Counted from the stretch's first letter, positions 52,404 through 62,434 are shown. The stretch is DNA of 64,000 bases from Hymenobacter frigidus (GCF_014640435.1 NZ_BMGY01000007.1:1-64000), one strand, 5' to 3'. Program-made: numbers and translations. The notes: a model not told the origin generated them from the sequence alone.

Positions 52404-54851
52404 TTACAGCCTGGCGGCCCGCACGATATCCGCGAACACGCCGGAGGCCGTGACCTCAGCCCCGGCCCCGGCGCCCTTCACCACCAGCGGCTGGTCCACG
52501 TAGCGGTCGGTGTTGAAGAGCACCACGTTGTCCTTGCCGCGCAGGTCGTACAAGTCGTGGCCGGGTGCCACGGCTTGCAGGCCCACGGCGGCGCAGCCCT
52601 CGGCGTAGCGGGCCACGAATTTCAGGCGCTTGCCGGCCGCAGTAGCCGCTTCATACAGCCCCCGAAAGTGCGCTTCGTGCGCCGCCATCTGGGTGTAGAA
52701 CGCTTCCACATCGCCCTCCAGACAAGCCGGTGGCAGGAAGGTTTCGATTTCGATATCCGCCATTTCCATCACCTCCCCGGCTTCGCGGGCCAGAATGAGG
52801 ATTTTGCGGGCCACGTCGCTGCCGCTCAGGTCGAGGCGCGGGTCGGGCTCAGTGTAGCCTTCAGCCTGGGCCTGGCGCACCACGTCGGCAAAGGGCCGGG
52901 TGCCGTCGTAATTATTGAACACGAAGTTGAGCGTGCCCGAGAGCACGGCTTCCATGCGCCGCACCACGTCGCCGCTGCGCGTGAGGTCATTCAGCGTGCC
53001 GATTATGGGCAGGGCCGCGCCCACGTTGGTTTCGAACAAGTAGCTGGCGTTGAATTCCTTCGACAGATTTTTGAGGCGGGCATACAGCGCGTATTCCGAC
53101 GAGGCGGCCACCTTGTTGCAAGCCACCACGGCCACGCTCTTGGCCAGCAAATCGGCGTAGATGCCCGCCGCGGCGGGGTTGGCCGTCACGTCCACGAAAA
53201 TGGAGTTACGCAGGTTGCGGCCGATGATGAGTTGGGTGAACTCGGCCAGGGTTTGGGCTGGGGCGGCGGCCAGCGCTTCGGGCCAGGCGGTCAGGTCCAG
53301 GCCCTCGTCGTTCACCAGGCAGTGCTGGCTGCTGGCAATGGCTACCACGCGCACCTGCAAACCCAGCTTCTCCAGCAAGTGCTGCTGCTGCCGGGCCAGC
53401 TGCTCCAGCAGTTTGCTGCCCACGTTGCCCGGCCCGAGAATGAACAGGTTTACCTGCTTCACCGTGGCCTCAAAAAAGGCCTCGTGCAGCACGTTGATAG
53501 CCTTGCGTACATCGGCCGCCCGAATCACGGTTGAGATGTTCTTCTCCGAAGCGCCCTGCGCGATGGCCCGGATATTCACCCCGTTCTGCCCCAGCGCGCC
53601 AAACAACTTGCCGCTGATGCCGGGGTGGTCCTTCATGTTTTCGCCCACCAGCGCCACAATGGCCAGGTCCTGCTCAGGCCGGAGCGGCTCGATGCGGCCG
53701 GCCGCGATTTCGTGCGCAAACTCTTCATCGACCGCGACCTGGGCCAGCGCGGCGTCCGGCGCGTTCACCCCCACGCAAATGGAGTGCTCCGACGAGCTTT
53801 GGGTAATGAGCACTACGTTGATGCGCTCCCGGGCCAGCGCCGCAAACAGCCGCTTCGAGAAGCCCGGGATGCCCACCATGCCGCTGCCTTCCAGGTTCAG
53901 CAGCGTCAGGTTGCCGATGCTGGAAATGCCCTGCACCACAGCGGCAGTGCGCGGCGGACTCACTTCTACCAGCGTGCCATGGTCGTCGGGCGCGAAGGTG
54001 TTTTTAATCCACAGCGGAATGCCGCGCTGCATGACGGGCTGAATGGTGGGCGGGTACAAGACTTTCGCACCAAAATGCGACAGCTCCATGGCTTCCTGAT
54101 ACGAAATGCGGGCGATGGGCCGGGCGCTGCGCACCAGGCGCGGGTCGGCGGTCATCATGCCGCTCACGTCGGTCCAGATTTCGAGCTTGTCGGCGCCAAG
54201 CGCGGCGGCCAGCAAGGCGGCCGTGTAGTCGGAACCGCCACGGCCCAACGTGGTAACGGTGCCGTGGGCATCGGCGGCGATAAAACCGGGCACGACCCAC
54301 AAATCACCGGGGTGTTGAGCCTGAAAATCCCTTACCAGTTTCTGCGTGGCCACAACATCTACTTCCCCGTTGCCAAAGCGCGAGTTGGTGCGAATAAGCT
54401 GGCGGGCATCGGCCCATATCGTATCGGGCCAGAGGCTATGAAAATGCAGCTCCACCAACTGCGACGATAGCAGCTCGCCGTAGCTCATCAGTCGGTCCAG
54501 CGTGCGGTTCGATAATTCCCGAAGCGCCGCAACACCGTCGCAGAGGCGGTGCAACTCCACAAAGGCATCCATAATCAGGGCCGTAGCGGTGCCAAGGGAT
54601 GCCGGGGGCAGCTGTAGTTCCTGGGCGGCTTTCAGGTGGCGCTGTTCGAGCTGCTGCAAAATGCCTTGGTAAGCACCAGTGCCTTTGGCGGCCGTCCTTC
54701 CGGCGTTAATCAGCGCATCGGTAGTCCCGCCCAGGGCCGAGACTACTACCACAACTGGCCCTTGCTCCAAGGCCTTCAGCGCAATGGCGCAGCTTTTACC
54801 AATATTCTCAGCGGAAGCCACCGACGTACCCCCAAATTTCAACACTTGCAT
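52404..54851 (-). CDS. thrA: bifunctional aspartate kinase / homoserine dehydrogenase I
   Basis: This 815-residue fusion catalyses two steps in threonine synthesis. The aspartate kinase part starts KFGGTSVASAENIGKSC and includes TLGRGGSDYTAALLAAALGA. A regulatory ACT-type middle follows (about 310-460, e.g. ENMKDHPGISGKLFGALGQNGVNIRAIAQGASEKNIS). The homoserine dehydrogenase part begins VNLFILGPGNVGSKLLEQLARQQ and contains VACNKVAASS and FETNVGAALPIIGTLNDL. The frame is open to 54872, but homologues start MQVLKFGG, so the ATG at 54851 is used. It is divergent from prfA. The absence of a TAnnTTTG box upstream leaves its promoter unknown. Feedback control by threonine is expected from the ACT domains. 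Confidence 0.95.
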   Translation of the reverse strand: MQVLKFGGTSVASAENIGKSCAIALKALEQGPVVVVVSALGGTTDALINAGRTAAKGTGAYQGILQQLEQRHLKAAQELQLPPASLGTATALIMDAFVELHRLCDGVAALRELSNRTLDRLMSYGELLSSQLVELHFHSLWPDTIWADARQLIRTNSRFGNGEVDVVATQKLVRDFQAQHPGDLWVVPGFIAADAHGTVTTLGRGGSDYTAALLAAALGADKLEIWTDVSGMMTADPRLVRSARPIARISYQEAMELSHFGAKVLYPPTIQPVMQRGIPLWIKNTFAPDDHGTLVEVSPPRTAAVVQGISSIGNLTLLNLEGSGMVGIPGFSKRLFAALARERINVVLITQSSSEHSICVGVNAPDAALAQVAVDEEFAHEIAAGRIEPLRPEQDLAIVALVGENMKDHPGISGKLFGALGQNGVNIRAIAQGASEKNISTVIRAADVRKAINVLHEAFFEATVKQVNLFILGPGNVGSKLLEQLARQQQHLLEKLGLQVRVVAIASSQHCLVNDEGLDLTAWPEALAAAPAQTLAEFTQLIIGRNLRNSIFVDVTANPAAAGIYADLLAKSVAVVACNKVAASSEYALYARLKNLSKEFNASYLFETNVGAALPIIGTLNDLTRSGDVVRRMEAVLSGTLNFVFNNYDGTRPFADVVRQAQAEGYTEPDPRLDLSGSDVARKILILAREAGEVMEMADIEIETFLPPACLEGDVEAFYTQMAAHEAHFRGLYEAATAAGKRLKFVARYAEGCAAVGLQAVAPGHDLYDLRGKDNVVLFNTDRYVDQPLVVKGAGAGAEVTASGVFADIVRAARL

Positions 54852-54928
54852 ACACGCTGCCCGCCGGGCCATTACTCAGGTAATAGTCTGAATGAACGCC
54901 CCGCCTACATAGCGGTGTTTAGATTCAG

Positions 54929-54936
54929 TATCTTTG
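54929..54936 (+). promoter_or_regulatory. prfA -7 promoter box
   Basis: TATCTTTG matches TAnnTTTG exactly and lies 29 bases before the ATG at 54966, so prfA has a short leader. Confidence 0.6.
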
Positions 54937-54965
54937 CAAACTACTGACTAATTCCCGAACACCCG

Positions 54966-56039
54966 ATGCTCGATAAACTAGAAGCCATCAGCCAACGCTA
55001 CAATAACGTTAACGAGGAGTTGATGCAGCCCGACGTGATGTCGGACCTCAAGCGCTACAAGGCCCTCAACAAAGAATACAAGGACCTGGGCAAGATTGTA
55101 ACCGAGTACCGCAACTACCAGGGCGTGCTCAGCAATATTGAAAATGCCCGCCTGGTAGTTTCGACGGAGAAAGACGAAGACTTCCGCCAGATGGCCAAGG
55201 ACGAGCTCGATGAGCTGCAGCCCGAGCAGGAGCGCCTCGAAGGCGTTATCAAAGACCTGCTGCTGCCCAAGGACCCGAACGATTCGAAGGACGTGATTAT
55301 GGAAATCCGGGCCGGAGCGGGCGGCGATGAAGCAGCCCTGTTTGCCGGCGATTTGCAGCGCATGTACATGCGCTTCGCCGAAAAGCAGAACTGGAAAATG
55401 GAGCTCATCGATGCCATGGAAGGCACCGCCGGCGGCTACAAGGAAATCATCGTGGCCGTGCGCGGCGAAGACGTGTACGGCAAGCTCAAGTTTGAGAGCG
55501 GCGTGCACCGCGTACAGCGCGTGCCGGCCACCGAGACGCAGGGCCGCATTCACACCAGCGTGGCATCCATTGTGGTGATTCCGGAAGTGGAGGAGTTCGA
55601 CATCGAGCTGAACATGGGCGACATCCGCAAGGACTATTTCTGCTCCAGCGGCCCCGGCGGCCAGTCCGTGAACACCACATACTCGGCCGTGCGCCTCACC
55701 CACTTGCCCTCCGGCCTCGTGGCCCAGTGCCAGGACCAGAAATCGCAGCTCAAGAACTTCGACAAGGCCTTGGCCGTGCTCCGCTCCCGCGTGTACGACA
55801 TGGAACTGGCCAAAAAGAACGAAGCCGACGGCCTGGTGCGCAAAAGCATGATTGGCGGCGGCGACCGCAGCGACAAAATCCGCACTTACAACTACCCACA
55901 GGGCCGCGTCACGGACCACCGCATTGGCTACACGGTGTACAACCTGGCCAGCGTGATGGAAGGCAACGTGGACGACTTTGTGGAGCAGCTGCGCATTGCT
56001 GAAAGCGCCGAGCGCCTGCAGGAAGGCGTGACGAAATAA
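54966..56039 (+). CDS. prfA: peptide chain release factor 1
   Basis: This 357-residue factor terminates translation at UAA and UAG. The GGQ loop is in [24 protein letters not shown], and the codon-reading tripeptide is in [17 protein letters not shown] (PAT, the RF1 form). It begins [20 protein letters not shown], the standard start. It acts on the ribosome. Likely monocistronic, followed by a palindromic repeat. Confidence 0.96.
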   Translation: MLDKLEAISQRYNNVNEELMQPDVMSDLKRYKALNKEYKDLGKIVTEYRNYQGVLSNIENARLVVSTEKDEDFRQMAKDELDELQPEQERLEGVIKDLLLPKDPNDSKDVIMEIRAGAGGDEAALFAGDLQRMYMRFAEKQNWKMELIDAMEGTAGGYKEIIVAVRGEDVYGKLKFESGVHRVQRVPATETQGRIHTSVASIVVIPEVEEFDIELNMGDIRKDYFCSSGPGGQSVNTTYSAVRLTHLPSGLVAQCQDQKSQLKNFDKALAVLRSRVYDMELAKKNEADGLVRKSMIGGGDRSDKIRTYNYPQGRVTDHRIGYTVYNLASVMEGNVDDFVEQLRIAESAERLQEGVTK

Positions 56040-56063
56040 TGAGGATATTCAGGAAGTAAAAAG

Positions 56064-56176
56064 CACGTTATGCTCATCTGGCGTCCGCGCAGCCGAAGCA
56101 TCTCGCTTGCTTTGTATGAGCGGTTCAATGAAGCGGGCGAGATGCTTCGGCTGCGCGGACGCCAGATGAGCATGAC
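56064..56176. repeat. palindromic repeat, variant GTTATGCTCATCTGGCG, after prfA
   Basis: Arms 56064-56106 and about 56137-56176 pair over roughly 40 bases. It begins 25 bases after the prfA stop. An arm fragment of this variant occurs in the MITE at 35813. Confidence 0.85.
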
Positions 56177-56308
56177 AGTCCAATTTAGTTTCAATGACTT
56201 CCTGAACAACTTCAATTGCAGTCCGGCGCGGGTGGTTGCCCGCGCCGGACTGTTTCCCTTGGCTTCACCTTTCTTTTGAGGCGCAGTTAAACGCCTGCGC
56301 TTCCCCTT

Positions 56309-57853
56309 ATGCGCCACCTGTTCCCGCTGTTCATCGTGCTGAGCTGCCTGCTCACATTCCTGCCCGGCTGCGAGCCCAAGGAAGATTTGGTGCAAACCTC
56401 CGGCCGGCTGGAATTCGCCGCCGATTCGGTGCTGTTCGACACGGTGTTCACCACCATCCAAACGGTAACCAAGCGGCTGTGGGTGTACAACCGCAACAGC
56501 GGAGCCGTGAAAACGGACGTGGGCCTGGCCGGTACGGCGGGCACCACCTACTCACTCGTCATCAACGGTGATGCCGGGCCGGCAGCCAGCGGCGTCACCA
56601 TTCGGGGCAAAGACAGCCTGCTGGTGCTGGTGCGAGCCGTGCTTGGTGATAACGGCCAGGCTACCACCGCCAAGAAGTTCATTGTCGACGACGAGTTGCG
56701 CTTCCGCACCAACGGCAACGACCAGAGCGTGAAGCTGGTAGCCTACGGCCAGAACGCCTATTTCCACCGGGGCGACCGCATCTCGGCCAACACCACCTGG
56801 CGGACTGATAAGCCCCACGTCATCTTCAATACCCCCACGGTGCGGGCGGGCGGCACTATCAATGTGGGGGTGTATGTGCTGCCCGGCATCACGCTCGCCA
56901 TTCCCAAGGGCGCGCGCGTCTATTCGCACGCAGGAGCCATCCTCCTGATAGACGGCACCTTGCGCGTGAATGACGACTTTGTACCCGGAACTGCGCCTAC
57001 CGACACCGTAAAAGCCAGCAACACCAACATCGTGCGCTTCCAGGGCGACCGACTGGAACCGGGCTACGCCGATATTCCGGGCCAGTGGGGTGGCATCTTT
57101 TTCACCGGCAGCAGCCGCAACAACAGCATCCGCTACACCGAAATCAAGAACGCTACCTTCGGAGCGCTGCTCTTCAATCCCGATGCCACCACGCCCCGCC
57201 CCAGCCTGGCGCTAACCAACACGGTTGTTCGGAACATCTCCGGGGCCAATATTTCGTTCGCTAATGCGTCGGCCAGCAATGGCGGCGGCGTCATCAGCTA
57301 CTCCGGCGACGTGACCGCCACCAACTGCCTGTTTACCAACTGTGGCGAGTACGCCATGATTGGCATCGGCGGAAATTATATCCTCAATTTTTGCACCATC
57401 GCGAACTACACGCCGGCTTTCCGCCGCGAAACTTCATCCCTCACGTTCACCAACGTGGACGATGCCAAGCCCACAATCAAGCTGCCGACCAGCGTCAGCA
57501 TTCGCAATTCTATTGTGTGGGGGTCGTTTGAGGACGAATTATTCGTGAAGAATTTTGCCGACTACACTCCGGCCATCAACAATTCCCTGCTGCGCACCAA
57601 GGAGTACGCCACCAACGTCGGTGTTATCGGCAGTACCGGGGTCAACCTCCTGAACATAGACCCACTTTTCAAACGGACCTCGCTCGTCAGCAGCAAGCCC
57701 GATTATTCGCTTCAGAATGGCTCACCTGCCACTACCCCACGGCGGGCACTTTTCGGCATATTCGACATAGTTCTTCAGCGTGACTTGCTGAATCTGCCGC
57801 GTCCCAGCGCCGGAAACGCCCAACCCAGCCTGGGGGCCTACGAGCACAAATAG
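56309..57853 (+). CDS. hypothetical surface lipoprotein with beta-helix-like C-terminal region
   Basis: This 514-residue protein has a lipoprotein signal (LLTFLPGC, then EPKED). A N-terminal part (FDTVFTTIQTVTKRLWVYNRNSGAVKTDV) resembles immunoglobulin-like or cell-surface domains. The remainder contains short repeating beta turns (NNSIRYTEIKNATFGALLFN, ALTNTVVRNISGANISF, NSIVWGSFEDELF) typical of right-handed parallel beta-helix folds such as pectate-lyase-like proteins. It ends SLGAYEHK. Enzymatic activity is not evident. The ATG at 56309 gives the signal. It is followed convergently by a lipoprotein gene. Confidence 0.75.
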   Translation: MRHLFPLFIVLSCLLTFLPGCEPKEDLVQTSGRLEFAADSVLFDTVFTTIQTVTKRLWVYNRNSGAVKTDVGLAGTAGTTYSLVINGDAGPAASGVTIRGKDSLLVLVRAVLGDNGQATTAKKFIVDDELRFRTNGNDQSVKLVAYGQNAYFHRGDRISANTTWRTDKPHVIFNTPTVRAGGTINVGVYVLPGITLAIPKGARVYSHAGAILLIDGTLRVNDDFVPGTAPTDTVKASNTNIVRFQGDRLEPGYADIPGQWGGIFFTGSSRNNSIRYTEIKNATFGALLFNPDATTPRPSLALTNTVVRNISGANISFANASASNGGGVISYSGDVTATNCLFTNCGEYAMIGIGGNYILNFCTIANYTPAFRRETSSLTFTNVDDAKPTIKLPTSVSIRNSIVWGSFEDELFVKNFADYTPAINNSLLRTKEYATNVGVIGSTGVNLLNIDPLFKRTSLVSSKPDYSLQNGSPATTPRRALFGIFDIVLQRDLLNLPRPSAGNAQPSLGAYEHK

Positions 57854-57862
57854 CGCAGTGCG

Positions 57863-58474
57863 CTATTCTACTTGCCCAGCAGCCGAGTACCGAAGCGTGT
57901 CGAAGAGCACCAGTTTCTGGGTACCCATTACTTCGTAGTTCCGCAGTTGCCCATTCTGCAGCTGAAACCGCAGTTGCTTGCTGGTCGAAAACAACGCATT
58001 GCTTTGCACAATGGTAGCGGCTATTTCCTGCGCCACTGCGCCTTGCTGCACCACCATGAGGCGCGCCACCGGGGCATTGGGCTGGCCCGGCAGGCGGGTA
58101 TACGTCCGGCGCAGCAGGCCGCCGGGCAGCGCCACCGAATCGACGGCGTAGGCCCCGCGCAGCGCGGCTTTATTGATATCGGCCTGAAAGAATATCTGGA
58201 GCTCATCGGCCCATTTCACGGCGGGTACGCGAACGGTTTCCGGCGCATTGTCGCGCAGGCTCACGTGCTTGGTCACGGCCGCTTTGCGCTGGGCTAGCTG
58301 GACTACTTGCTGCGTGACCAAACCCTTCACATCGAAGTAAAGCGGGCGGCGGGCGGCCGGAGCCCCCGGGCCGGCATCGCCACAGCCCGCCAGTAGTCCG
58401 GCTCCGGCCAGCAGCCATGCGCGGTTAGGATTGGGTAACAGCCGCCCCCACTTGGTTCGGCCGCGCTTACGCAT
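57863..58474 (-). CDS. hypothetical lipoprotein
   Basis: This 203-residue protein has a basic start (MRKRGRTKWGRLLPNPNR), a signal (AWLLAGAGLLAGC, then GDAGP) and a soluble domain with VKWADELQIFFQADINKAALRGAY. No family is recognised, although the length and layout match uncharacterised Bacteroidota lipoproteins. It overlaps the 3' end of gpmI by 8 bases (58467-58474), so the two are translationally linked on the same transcript. Function unknown. Confidence 0.7.
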   Translation of the reverse strand: MRKRGRTKWGRLLPNPNRAWLLAGAGLLAGCGDAGPGAPAARRPLYFDVKGLVTQQVVQLAQRKAAVTKHVSLRDNAPETVRVPAVKWADELQIFFQADINKAALRGAYAVDSVALPGGLLRRTYTRLPGQPNAPVARLMVVQQGAVAQEIAATIVQSNALFSTSKQLRFQLQNGQLRNYEVMGTQKLVLFDTLRYSAAGQVE

Positions 58475-60011
58475 TCAGAATCAGGTTGGGGCGCAAGAGG
58501 CTCTGCCCCGTCATCTCGGCGGGTTGGGCCACACCCATCAGCTCCAGAATGGTCGGGGCGAGGTCGCCCAGCTTGCCATCGGCCAGGGTACCGTAATAAT
58601 CGTTGTCGGCCAGAATGCAGGGCACCAGATTGGTGGTGTGCGCAGTGTTGGGCGAGCCGTCGGCGTTGCGCATGAACTCGGCATTGCCGTGGTCGGCAAT
58701 GATAATGCTGGCGTAGCCGGCTACCAGCGCGGCCTCTACCACGGCGCGGGCGCAGGCATCAGTGGTTTCCACGGCCTTCACCACGGCATCGAACACGCCG
58801 GTGTGGCCCACCATATCGGGGTTGGCGAAGTTGAGCACCACGAAATCCGCCGACCGGGCCTGCAGCTCCGGCACCAGGGCATCGCGCAGGTCGGCGGCGC
58901 TCATTTCGGGCTGCAGGTCGTAGGTCGCCACTTTGGGCGAGGGCCGTAGAATGCGCGTTTCACCGGCAAACTCCGTTTCGCGGCCGCCCGAAAAGAAGAA
59001 CGTGACGTGCGGATACTTTTCCGTTTCAGCAATCCGAATCTGGGTCTTGCCGTTGGCGGCCAACACTTCCCCCAGCGTATTGTCGAGGTTGTCCTTTTCA
59101 AAAATGGATGTCACCCCCACAAACGTGTCATCGTAGTTGGTCAGGGTGAGGTAGTGCAGGTTGAGGCGCTGCATCTGGTAGGCGTGCATGTCCTGCTGGG
59201 TCAGCACTTCCGTGATTTCGCGGCCCCGGTCGGTGCGGAAGTTGAAGCACAGCACCACGTCGCCCTCCTGAATGGTAGCCAGCGGCTGGCCATCGGCCCC
59301 AATCTTAACAATGGGTTTCAGAAATTCGTCGGTGATGCCTTCCTTGTACTGTTCCTGCACAGTCTGAATCAGGTTTTGCGAATGCGCCCCCACGCCGTGC
59401 ACCAGTACATCATAGGCCACCTTCACCCGCTCCCAACGGCGGTCGCGGTCCATGGCGTAGTAGCGGCCCACCACCGAGGCAATTTTGGCCCCGGTGCGTT
59501 CCACGTGCAGTTCCAGGTCGTTGATGAAGCGCACGCCGCTTTTGGGGTCGGTGTCGCGGCCATCCGTAAAGGCGTGCACGAATACGCGCCGCACGCCCGC
59601 CTCGTGGGCAATGGTGCACAGGGCTTTCACGTGGTCGATGTGCGAATGCACGCCGCCATCGCTCAGCAGGCCCATCAGGTGCAGCGGCTTGTCATTGGCA
59701 ATGGCGTACTCGAAAGCTTTCACCAGCGCCGGCATCTGGCCCAGCTTGCGCTCACGAATAGACTTGCCGATGCGCACCAGCTCCTGGTTGACCACCCGGC
59801 CGGCCCCGATGTTCATATGGCCTACTTCCGAGTTACCCATCTGGCCTTCGGGCAGTCCTACGGCCTCGCCCGACGCCTGCAGTTTGCTGTGCGGAAACCG
59901 CTGCAACAGCTCTTCGTAGAACGGCGTATTGGCCGCGTCTACCGCCGAAGCAGCCGTATTCGGGGTAATGCCCCACCCGTCCAGAATCACCAACAAAACC
60001 TGCTTACTCAT
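58467..60011 (-). CDS. gpmI: 2,3-bisphosphoglycerate-independent phosphoglycerate mutase
   Basis: This 514-residue alkaline-phosphatase-superfamily enzyme interconverts 3- and 2-phosphoglycerate in glycolysis. It begins KQVLLVILDGWGITPN (metal Asp) and has the phosphorylated Ser in GQMGNSEVGHMNIGAGR. SDGGVHSHIDHVKAL and IADHGNAEFMRN supply further metal ligands. Its TATCTTTG promoter box ends 4 bases before the ATG at 60011, so the message is expected to be leaderless. The next gene overlaps its 3' end. Confidence 0.96.
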   Translation of the reverse strand: MSKQVLLVILDGWGITPNTAASAVDAANTPFYEELLQRFPHSKLQASGEAVGLPEGQMGNSEVGHMNIGAGRVVNQELVRIGKSIRERKLGQMPALVKAFEYAIANDKPLHLMGLLSDGGVHSHIDHVKALCTIAHEAGVRRVFVHAFTDGRDTDPKSGVRFINDLELHVERTGAKIASVVGRYYAMDRDRRWERVKVAYDVLVHGVGAHSQNLIQTVQEQYKEGITDEFLKPIVKIGADGQPLATIQEGDVVLCFNFRTDRGREITEVLTQQDMHAYQMQRLNLHYLTLTNYDDTFVGVTSIFEKDNLDNTLGEVLAANGKTQIRIAETEKYPHVTFFFSGGRETEFAGETRILRPSPKVATYDLQPEMSAADLRDALVPELQARSADFVVLNFANPDMVGHTGVFDAVVKAVETTDACARAVVEAALVAGYASIIIADHGNAEFMRNADGSPNTAHTTNLVPCILADNDYYGTLADGKLGDLAPTILELMGVAQPAEMTGQSLLRPNLILNA

Positions 60012-60015
60012 GCCA

Positions 60016-60023
60016 CAAAGATA
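60016..60023 (-). promoter_or_regulatory. gpmI -7 promoter box
   Basis: The minus strand reads TATCTTTG, a perfect match, and ends exactly 4 bases before the ATG. Confidence 0.65.
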
Positions 60024-60185
60024 CGGCAGGGCCGCGCCATGAGTTGAAATTATCTACCTTCGCGGCCACTTTCAATTCTGCCATTTTCTACACGGTTTGC
60101 AGGTTTGGCTTGGACCTTCCTTCCTTCCTGGCATCATTTTCGCTACCTCATTTTGTCCGCGTATGACGCATTTACTACCCCAATA

Positions 60186-60587
60186 ATGAAACGCTATTTT
60201 TTCAGGACGCTATTTTTAGGGCTATTCCTCCTGTTTGGGGCCGGCGTGGCACGCGCGCAGTCCGATAACCTGGCGGCCGTGCGGTCGGCTTTGCGCAATG
60301 GTTCTTCCCGTGAACTATCGCAATACCTGGCTCCTACGGTTGAGATTGGTTTCGACGGCGACAAGCAGAGCTACAACGCCACGCAGGCCGAGATTGTCAT
60401 CAAAGACTTTTTCGCCAAGAATACCCCCAGCAGCTTCGAGTTCATTCACCAGGGCGAAAGCCGCGAGCACATTGCCTACGCTATTGGCCGCTACACCGGC
60501 CGCAACGGCCTTTACCGCGTGTTTGTGAAGCTCAAGCCTTCGCGCGGAGCCCCGGTGATTGACACCTTGGACTTCACAAAGGAATAA
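60186..60587 (+). CDS. DUF4783 exported protein
   Basis: This 133-residue protein has a signal peptide (RTLFLGLFLLFGAGVARAQ) and a mature domain of the NTF2-like DUF4783 type: VRSALRNGSSRELSQYLAPTVEIGFDGDKQSYNATQAEIVIKDFFAKNTPSSFEFIHQGES. It is periplasmic; the function is unknown. I chose the ATG at 60186 rather than the upstream frame start at 60105, which lacks a signal. The region after its stop was disrupted by an IS insertion. Confidence 0.82.
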   Translation: MKRYFFRTLFLGLFLLFGAGVARAQSDNLAAVRSALRNGSSRELSQYLAPTVEIGFDGDKQSYNATQAEIVIKDFFAKNTPSSFEFIHQGESREHIAYAIGRYTGRNGLYRVFVKLKPSRGAPVIDTLDFTKE

Positions 60588-60650
60588 TCTTTGTACTGAT
60601 TTAGTAAAGCCTCGGCCCCAACAGGTCTTGTCCTTACCCAAGTTTTGAAA

Positions 60651-60682
60651 GCGCGCCGGCCGGTAGGTCGGCGCGCTTTTTT
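60651..60682 (+). terminator. terminator inside the IS left end
   Basis: GCGCGCC and GGCGCGC arms (60651-60657, 60670-60676) are followed by T6. Readthrough from DUF4783 into the transposase would stop here. Confidence 0.8.
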
Positions 60683-60715
60683 GCGGCCATGCTAAGCTGG
60701 TGGTAGCTTGCGGGC

Positions 60716-62165
60716 ATGTCGATTTCCACTCATTTCTGCGACCCGACGTTGTGGGCGCAGACGCATTTTGGGGGCACGGTGCTGAGCAACAGCCCGCGTC
60801 TGCACGCTGGTCAGCGGCTGGGTCCGCCAGCCCGGGGCCAGCATCCCCTGTGTTTCGGGCGGCCACGGGTACGCCAGTAAAGCGGCGTACCAGGTGCTGG
60901 GGCTGCCCCAGGCCACGCCCGACGCCTTGCAAGCCCCGCATCGCCAGCTGGTGAGCCAGCAGTTGCAGGCCCCCGGCACCTACCTGCTCATCGAGGACAC
61001 GACCGAGTTGAGCTGGCCCGAAGCGGCCGAGCGTCGTCCCGGCCTCGGGCCCGTGGGGCCGGGCAAGGCCACCAGCCAAGGGGTGCTGCTGCACTCACTG
61101 GTCGCGGCCACCTGGCCCGCCCACGACCCGACGCCCGGTGCCAAGCGCCCGGCCCTGCCGCTGCTGGGCCTGCTCGACCAGCAGTTTCACGTGCGCCAGC
61201 CCGTGCCCGACGCCGAGAAGGCCCACCCGCACGGGGGCTCCCGTCCGCGCCAGGGCCGGGTGCGCGAGTCGGCCCTGTGGACGCGGAGCCTGCGGGCCGT
61301 GGGCGCCCCCCCGGTTGGTGCCCGCTGGGTGGTGGTGGCCGACCGCGGGGCCGACAGCTACGAACACCTGCTGCAATGTCAGGCGCAAGGCCTGGGCTTT
61401 GTCGTGCGCGCGGCCCAGGACCGGGCCCTGGTCGCGGCGGACCGCGCGCCGGCCGGGCGCCTGTTTGCCGGCCTGCGGGCCCAGCCCCGTGCGGGGCAGT
61501 TCGAGCTGGCCCTGCGCGGGCGACCGGGACAGGCGGCCCGGCCGGTGGTGCTCCAGGTGAGCTACACCCCGGCCCAGTGGCTGCGGGCCCCGCAACGGCC
61601 GGGCGGGGCCACCGGCAAGGGCGCGCCCGTGCCCTGCGCCGGGGTGCGGGTGTGGGTGTGGGAAGAAACGGCCCCCGGCGCGCCGGCCGGGCTGGAGTGG
61701 CTGCTCTTGACGGACACGCCGGTGGCGGACTTCGCGCAGGCCCTGGTCTGCGCCCGCCAGTACGCCAGCCGCTGGCTCATTGAGGATTTCCACAAAGCCC
61801 TCAAAACAGGCCTGCGCGTCGAGCAGCTGCAGCTGCAAACGGCGCCGCGCCTGTTTGCGGCCGTGGCGCTGCTGAGTGTCGTGGCCCTGGCCCTGGCGGA
61901 TTTGCGCGAGAAGAGCCGGCTCGAACCGGACTTGCCGGCCGAAGCCGCGGGCCTGGAAACGACCCACTTGCGCGTGCTGCGCCAGCGCAGTCGCCGGCCC
62001 GTGCAGACCGTGCGCGCCGTGTTTCTGGCCCTGGCCGCGCTCGGCGGCCACCTCGGACGCACCGGCGACGGGCCGCCCAGGTGGCAAACCCTCTGGCTCG
62101 GACTCAGGAGCTTGCGCCTGCTCGTCGAAGGGGTCCGCCTCGCCGCCCAACTGCCACCGGAGTAG
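60716..62165 (+). pseudogene. IS4-family transposase, frameshifted near its N-terminus
   Basis: The start frame (ATG at 60716) reads MSISTHFCDPTLWAQTHFGG and TVLSNSPRLH, typical of the N-terminal domain. Homology then jumps to another frame: LVSGWVRQPGASIP, KAAYQVLGLP and the catalytic part. The latter has DDE residues in LLIEDTTELSW (Asp), VVVADRGADSYEHL (Asp) and YASRWLIEDFHKALK, a perfect Y-2-R-3-E-6-K. The shift is near 60800-60808 and is most simply an indel; programmed frameshifting is not typical for IS4 elements. From the GTG at 60894 a 423-residue frame is intact but lacks the DNA-binding N-terminus. Confidence 0.8.
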
Positions 62166-62291
62166 CCCGACGAAAAAAGCGCCGACCTGCCGGCCGACGC
62201 TTTTTCAAAACTTGGGTAAGGACAAGGCCCCAACAGGTCGGAGCTTTTTTATGGTTTATGACGGAAATTAGTGCGGTGTACAAATCATTAT

Positions 62292-62385
62292 AACGTCATG
62301 CTGAGCTTGTCGAAGCATCTCTACCGCGCAACTAACCAGAATCAGTATTGAGGTAGAGATGCTTCGACAAGCTCAGCATGACGTT
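62292..62385. repeat. palindromic repeat, GTCATGCTGAGCTTGTCGAA, upstream of nadC
   Basis: Arms 62292-62325 and 62352-62385 are almost exact complements (34 bases). The sequence closely resembles copy 2 at 26507. It ends 38 bases before the nadC -7 box. Confidence 0.9.
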
Positions 62386-62399
62386 CTGAGTTGCGCACC

Positions 62400-62430
62400 T
62401 TTATTCGCAAAGGCCCGGGCCGTACCTTTG
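62400..62430 (+). promoter_or_regulatory. nadC promoter
   Basis: TTTA at 62400-62403 (one mismatch to the TTTG -33 element), 19 bases, then TACCTTTG at 62423-62430, a perfect -7 box. It ends exactly 4 bases before the GTG start of nadC. Confidence 0.7.
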
Positions 62431-62434
62431 TACC

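Larger units (their letters stand above)
60627..62226 (+). mobile_element. IS4-family insertion sequence, 1600 bp, with frameshifted transposase
   Basis: Perfect 24-base inverted ends starting CTTGTCCTTACCCAAGTTTT lie at 60627-60650 and 62203-62226. The target duplication GCCCCAACAGGT flanks it (60615-60626 and 62227-62238), and a 12-base duplication is typical of the IS4 family. Hairpins with T or A runs lie just inside both ends, probably shielding the transposase from outside transcription. Confidence 0.95.

Noticed and set aside
61095..62150. 351-codon frame antisense to the IS transposase
   Set aside because: It mirrors the transposase and is Gly/Arg/Gln-rich; IS elements of this type encode one protein.
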